64,000 nt of DNA from NCBI GenBank assembly GCA_029855935.1, contig JAGSHN010000017.1:10705-74704 (forward strand). Direction: 5' to 3'. This stretch comes from Candidatus Thorarchaeota archaeon. Lineage in GTDB: Archaea; Asgardarchaeota; Thorarchaeia; Thorarchaeales; Thorarchaeaceae. Below the pieces are notes generated by a model. It worked only from the letters and a program-made list of their open reading frames with translations. It was not told where the DNA came from and made no database searches. Numbering within the stretch: position 1 is the stretch's first letter; each line of letters starts with the position of its first letter. Positions 63,406-64,000 of the stretch are shown here, in pieces. Both the position numbers and the translations under genes were made by a program.

Positions 63406-64000
63406 ATGGAACAGGAGCACGAGTGCGCACAGTGGGAGCGACTGGCCGGGGAGTTCGCCGGAAGCGAGAAGTTCTACCAGGCTGCGAACCAGTACGTCCA
63501 AGCCGCCCAGTGCTACCTTGAACGGGTCATTGAGATGACACGCAAGGCCGCAGAGAACTATCATATCTACGCTGAGCTTAATGCCGAACAGGGCAACAAC
63601 AGGACCGCAGCGATGGCGTACTTTGAGGCGGCCGACCAGTACCGTCGAGTCAACGAGTTCGACACTGCACTCTCGCTGTTCGAGAACGCAGCGGACGCCG
63701 CGCTCAAGGAGGACTTGATCGAGACGGCAGCCAAGAGCTATCTGTGGGCGGCATTCGCCTGCCACAAGCTGGGCAATACTGAATACTTCCTGACCTGCGC
63801 GGAGAACATGGGCAATCTGTACGACAAGGCAGCTGAACGCTCTATGGAGGAGGGCAAGGCCGAGCGTGCGGTCATCGACCTGTCACTTGCGGCAATGGGA
63901 TTCGCAACAATCGAGAAGTACGATCACGCCAAGGAGCTGATCGAGAAGGCGAAGAGGATTGTCGACAAGACAACTTGGGAGTGGCTGTACACACTTCTGA
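63406..64000 (+). CDS. SNAP-like helical-repeat protein (3' end missing)
   Basis: 198 residues visible from ATG 63406, preceded by GGAGAGGACG; open to the right edge. Helical hairpins repeat every 38-40 residues (AANQYVQAAQCYLER, AAMAYFEAADQYRRVNEF, ALSLFENAADAALKEDLIE, AAKSYLWAAFACHKLG), the pattern of alpha/gamma-SNAP and Sec17-like TPR proteins. Asgard archaea encode SNAP-like proteins of unknown role; no SNARE or AAA partner is seen here. Ordinary TPR protein is the alternative. Confidence 0.75.
   Translation, partial: MEQEHECAQWERLAGEFAGSEKFYQAANQYVQAAQCYLERVIEMTRKAAENYHIYAELNAEQGNNRTAAMAYFEAADQYRRVNEFDTALSLFENAADAALKEDLIETAAKSYLWAAFACHKLGNTEYFLTCAENMGNLYDKAAERSMEEGKAERAVIDLSLAAMGFATIEKYDHAKELIEKAKRIVDKTTWEWLYTLL

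Noticed and set aside
1-64000. CRISPR array, transposase, integrase or replication origin
   Set aside because: No regularly spaced repeats, no DDE or tyrosine recombinase motifs and no Orc/Cdc6 gene or origin-box cluster seen.
1-64000. tRNA or rRNA genes
   Set aside because: The gene-free stretches were scanned by eye for cloverleaf ends and T-arm sequence and none stood out; a tRNA-finder run would settle it.

Overview
The window reads as chromosomal DNA of an archaeon. Supporting signs are a mevalonate-pathway class II HMG-CoA reductase, a long-chain prenyl diphosphate synthase, a geranylgeranyl-reductase-family protein, an archaeal-type phosphopantetheine adenylyltransferase, an archaeal/eukaryal-type glycyl-tRNA synthetase, and TATA-like boxes 25-55 bases ahead of many starts, some giving almost leaderless mRNAs. 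A TPR protein ending in a longin/roadblock-like domain and a SNAP-like helical-repeat protein at the right edge point to the Asgard group, perhaps a Thorarchaeia-like lineage; this placement is inference from protein content only.

Region 1 (1-17123) is respiratory and isoprenoid. A minus-strand operon encodes complex I subunits in the order A-J-K-C-D-H-I-M-L, running off the left edge. NuoB is absent from it. It lies 3.2 kb upstream of nuoA as the C-terminal third of a 646-residue protein whose N-terminal two thirds is a GlcD/D-lactate-dehydrogenase-type FAD oxidase. A small membrane protein follows on the same strand. Divergent from the fusion is a GlcF/HdrD-type protein with two [4Fe-4S] motifs and two CCG domains. 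No NuoEFG is seen. The simplest reading is a complex I whose electron input is an FAD/CCG module, probably oxidising a 2-hydroxy acid and feeding the N2 cluster and a quinone. Next come a MenA-type prenyltransferase, a prenyl diphosphate synthase and a geranylgeranyl-reductase-family protein.

Region 2 (17125-25717) holds two tandem NosD-like beta-helix surface proteins, a small EF-domain protein, two zinc-ribbon helical proteins, a small beta-repeat protein and gene remnants. Region 3 (25718-35505) is plus-strand: MutS, ribulose-phosphate 3-epimerase, transaldolase, a YtcJ-like amidohydrolase, the TPR-longin protein and an endonuclease-type MutL. Region 4 (35506-38221) is an AT-richer accessory islet with two decayed ORFs, three overlapping small genes and a YbjN-like gene.

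Region 5 (38311-54697) is an envelope block on the minus strand: a multi-spanning membrane protein with a SpoIIM-like C-terminus, then two giant paralogous secreted proteins (2411 and 1945 residues) with C-terminal anchors. Region 6 (54855-64000) is mixed housekeeping: ferritin, an M28-like peptidase overlapping phosphopantetheine adenylyltransferase, a RACo-like ATPase lacking its ferredoxin domain, UspA, a small conserved-looking protein, GlyRS, HMG-CoA reductase and a partial SNAP-like protein.

I saw no tRNA, rRNA, CRISPR array, transposase or integrase, but tRNAs were only looked for by eye. All family calls come from motifs read in the translations, not from searches.
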